From Thermococcus sp. (GTDB lineage: Archaea > Methanobacteriota_B > Thermococci > Thermococcales > Thermococcaceae): a DNA stretch of 5,265 nt. The DNA is taken from contig JAGGWM010000019.1 of NCBI GenBank assembly GCA_021157445.1, positions 1 to 5,265 of the forward strand. Direction: 5' to 3'. A program made the translations under genes and the position numbers. Below the pieces are notes generated by a model that was not told where the DNA came from, did not search any database, and saw only the letters and a list, made by a program, of their open reading frames with translations. Shown piece after piece: positions 5,207 through 5,265 of this stretch. How positions within the stretch are numbered: the stretch's first letter is position 1; each line of letters opens with the position of its first letter.

Positions 5207-5220
5207 TTAAAAACCTTTCT
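5207..5220 (-). promoter_or_regulatory. Probable promoter of the lipid synthase operon
   Basis: On the minus strand AGAAAGG (5220-5214, BRE-like) is followed by TTTTTAA (5213-5207, TATA-like). Normal spacing predicts a transcript start near 5184-5188 and a short leader that just includes the ribosome binding site, as in the RPA operon. Confidence 0.55.
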
Positions 5221-5265
5221 CTAAAGGGCGTCCCTGTTTAAAAGTCCAAGTTCCTCTCCGTCTTC
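5221..5265 (-). CDS. Possible 3' end of another minus-strand gene (partial)
   Basis: Reading the minus strand from the window edge gives 14 open codons, EDGEELGLLNRDAL, and then TAG at 5223-5221. Codons such as GAA, GAG, GGA and CTT are typical of the neighbouring genes, and the stop lies just before the lipid synthase promoter. This fits the tail of an upstream co-oriented gene. So short a stretch can be open by chance, and I do not recognise the family. Confidence 0.4.
   Translation of the reverse strand, partial: EDGEELGLLNRDAL

Overview
The window looks like chromosomal DNA from a hyperthermophilic euryarchaeon of the order Thermococcales, probably a moderate-GC Pyrococcus or Thermococcus. 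Three things point there: a three-gene archaeal/eukaryal-type replication protein A operon (RPA41-RPA14-RPA32); an ether-lipid prenyltransferase of the UbiA superfamily; and archaeal expression signals, namely BRE/TATA-like boxes, GGTGA/GGAGGTG ribosome binding sites and oligo-T terminators. The genus is inferred from protein character and gene order; no database was searched.

Layout, left to right. A metallo-beta-lactamase-fold hydrolase (39-860, +) resembling the COG1237 family is followed by a 142-base gap with no clear terminator. Next is scpB (1003-1575, +), the winged-helix accessory subunit of the SMC condensin complex. A C/T-rich terminator and a strong promoter (TTTAAATA, 1651-1658) separate scpB from the RPA operon. 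That operon has the large subunit with two OB folds and a zinc finger (1693-2754), the small single-OB subunit (2756-3124) and the middle subunit with an OB fold and winged helix (3121-3924). The three genes are spaced +1 and -4 bases apart, so translation is probably coupled. A palindromic, T-rich element (3925-3946) sits between converging transcription units. On the minus strand, reading from right to left, the digeranylgeranylglyceryl phosphate synthase-like gene (5174-4335) is followed 4 bases later by a small gene of unknown function (4330-3950). The last 45 bases may hold the 3' end of another minus-strand gene.

How the genes work together. RPA41, RPA14 and RPA32 form the heterotrimeric single-stranded DNA binding protein used in replication, recombination and repair. 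ScpB next to it works in chromosome organisation, so the centre of the window is a DNA-maintenance block. The minus-strand pair belongs to membrane lipid synthesis: the UbiA-type enzyme adds the second geranylgeranyl chain of archaeal lipids, and its small partner is uncharacterised.

I see no mobile element, CRISPR array, tRNA, rRNA or sign of recent transfer. The window is mostly core-genome content. The points most worth a second look are the unknown small gene coupled to the lipid synthase, a perfect 8-bp inverted repeat around the ribosome binding site of the first gene, the unexplained 861-1002 gap, and four genes where an in-frame GTG in or near the ribosome binding site could mislead start calling.
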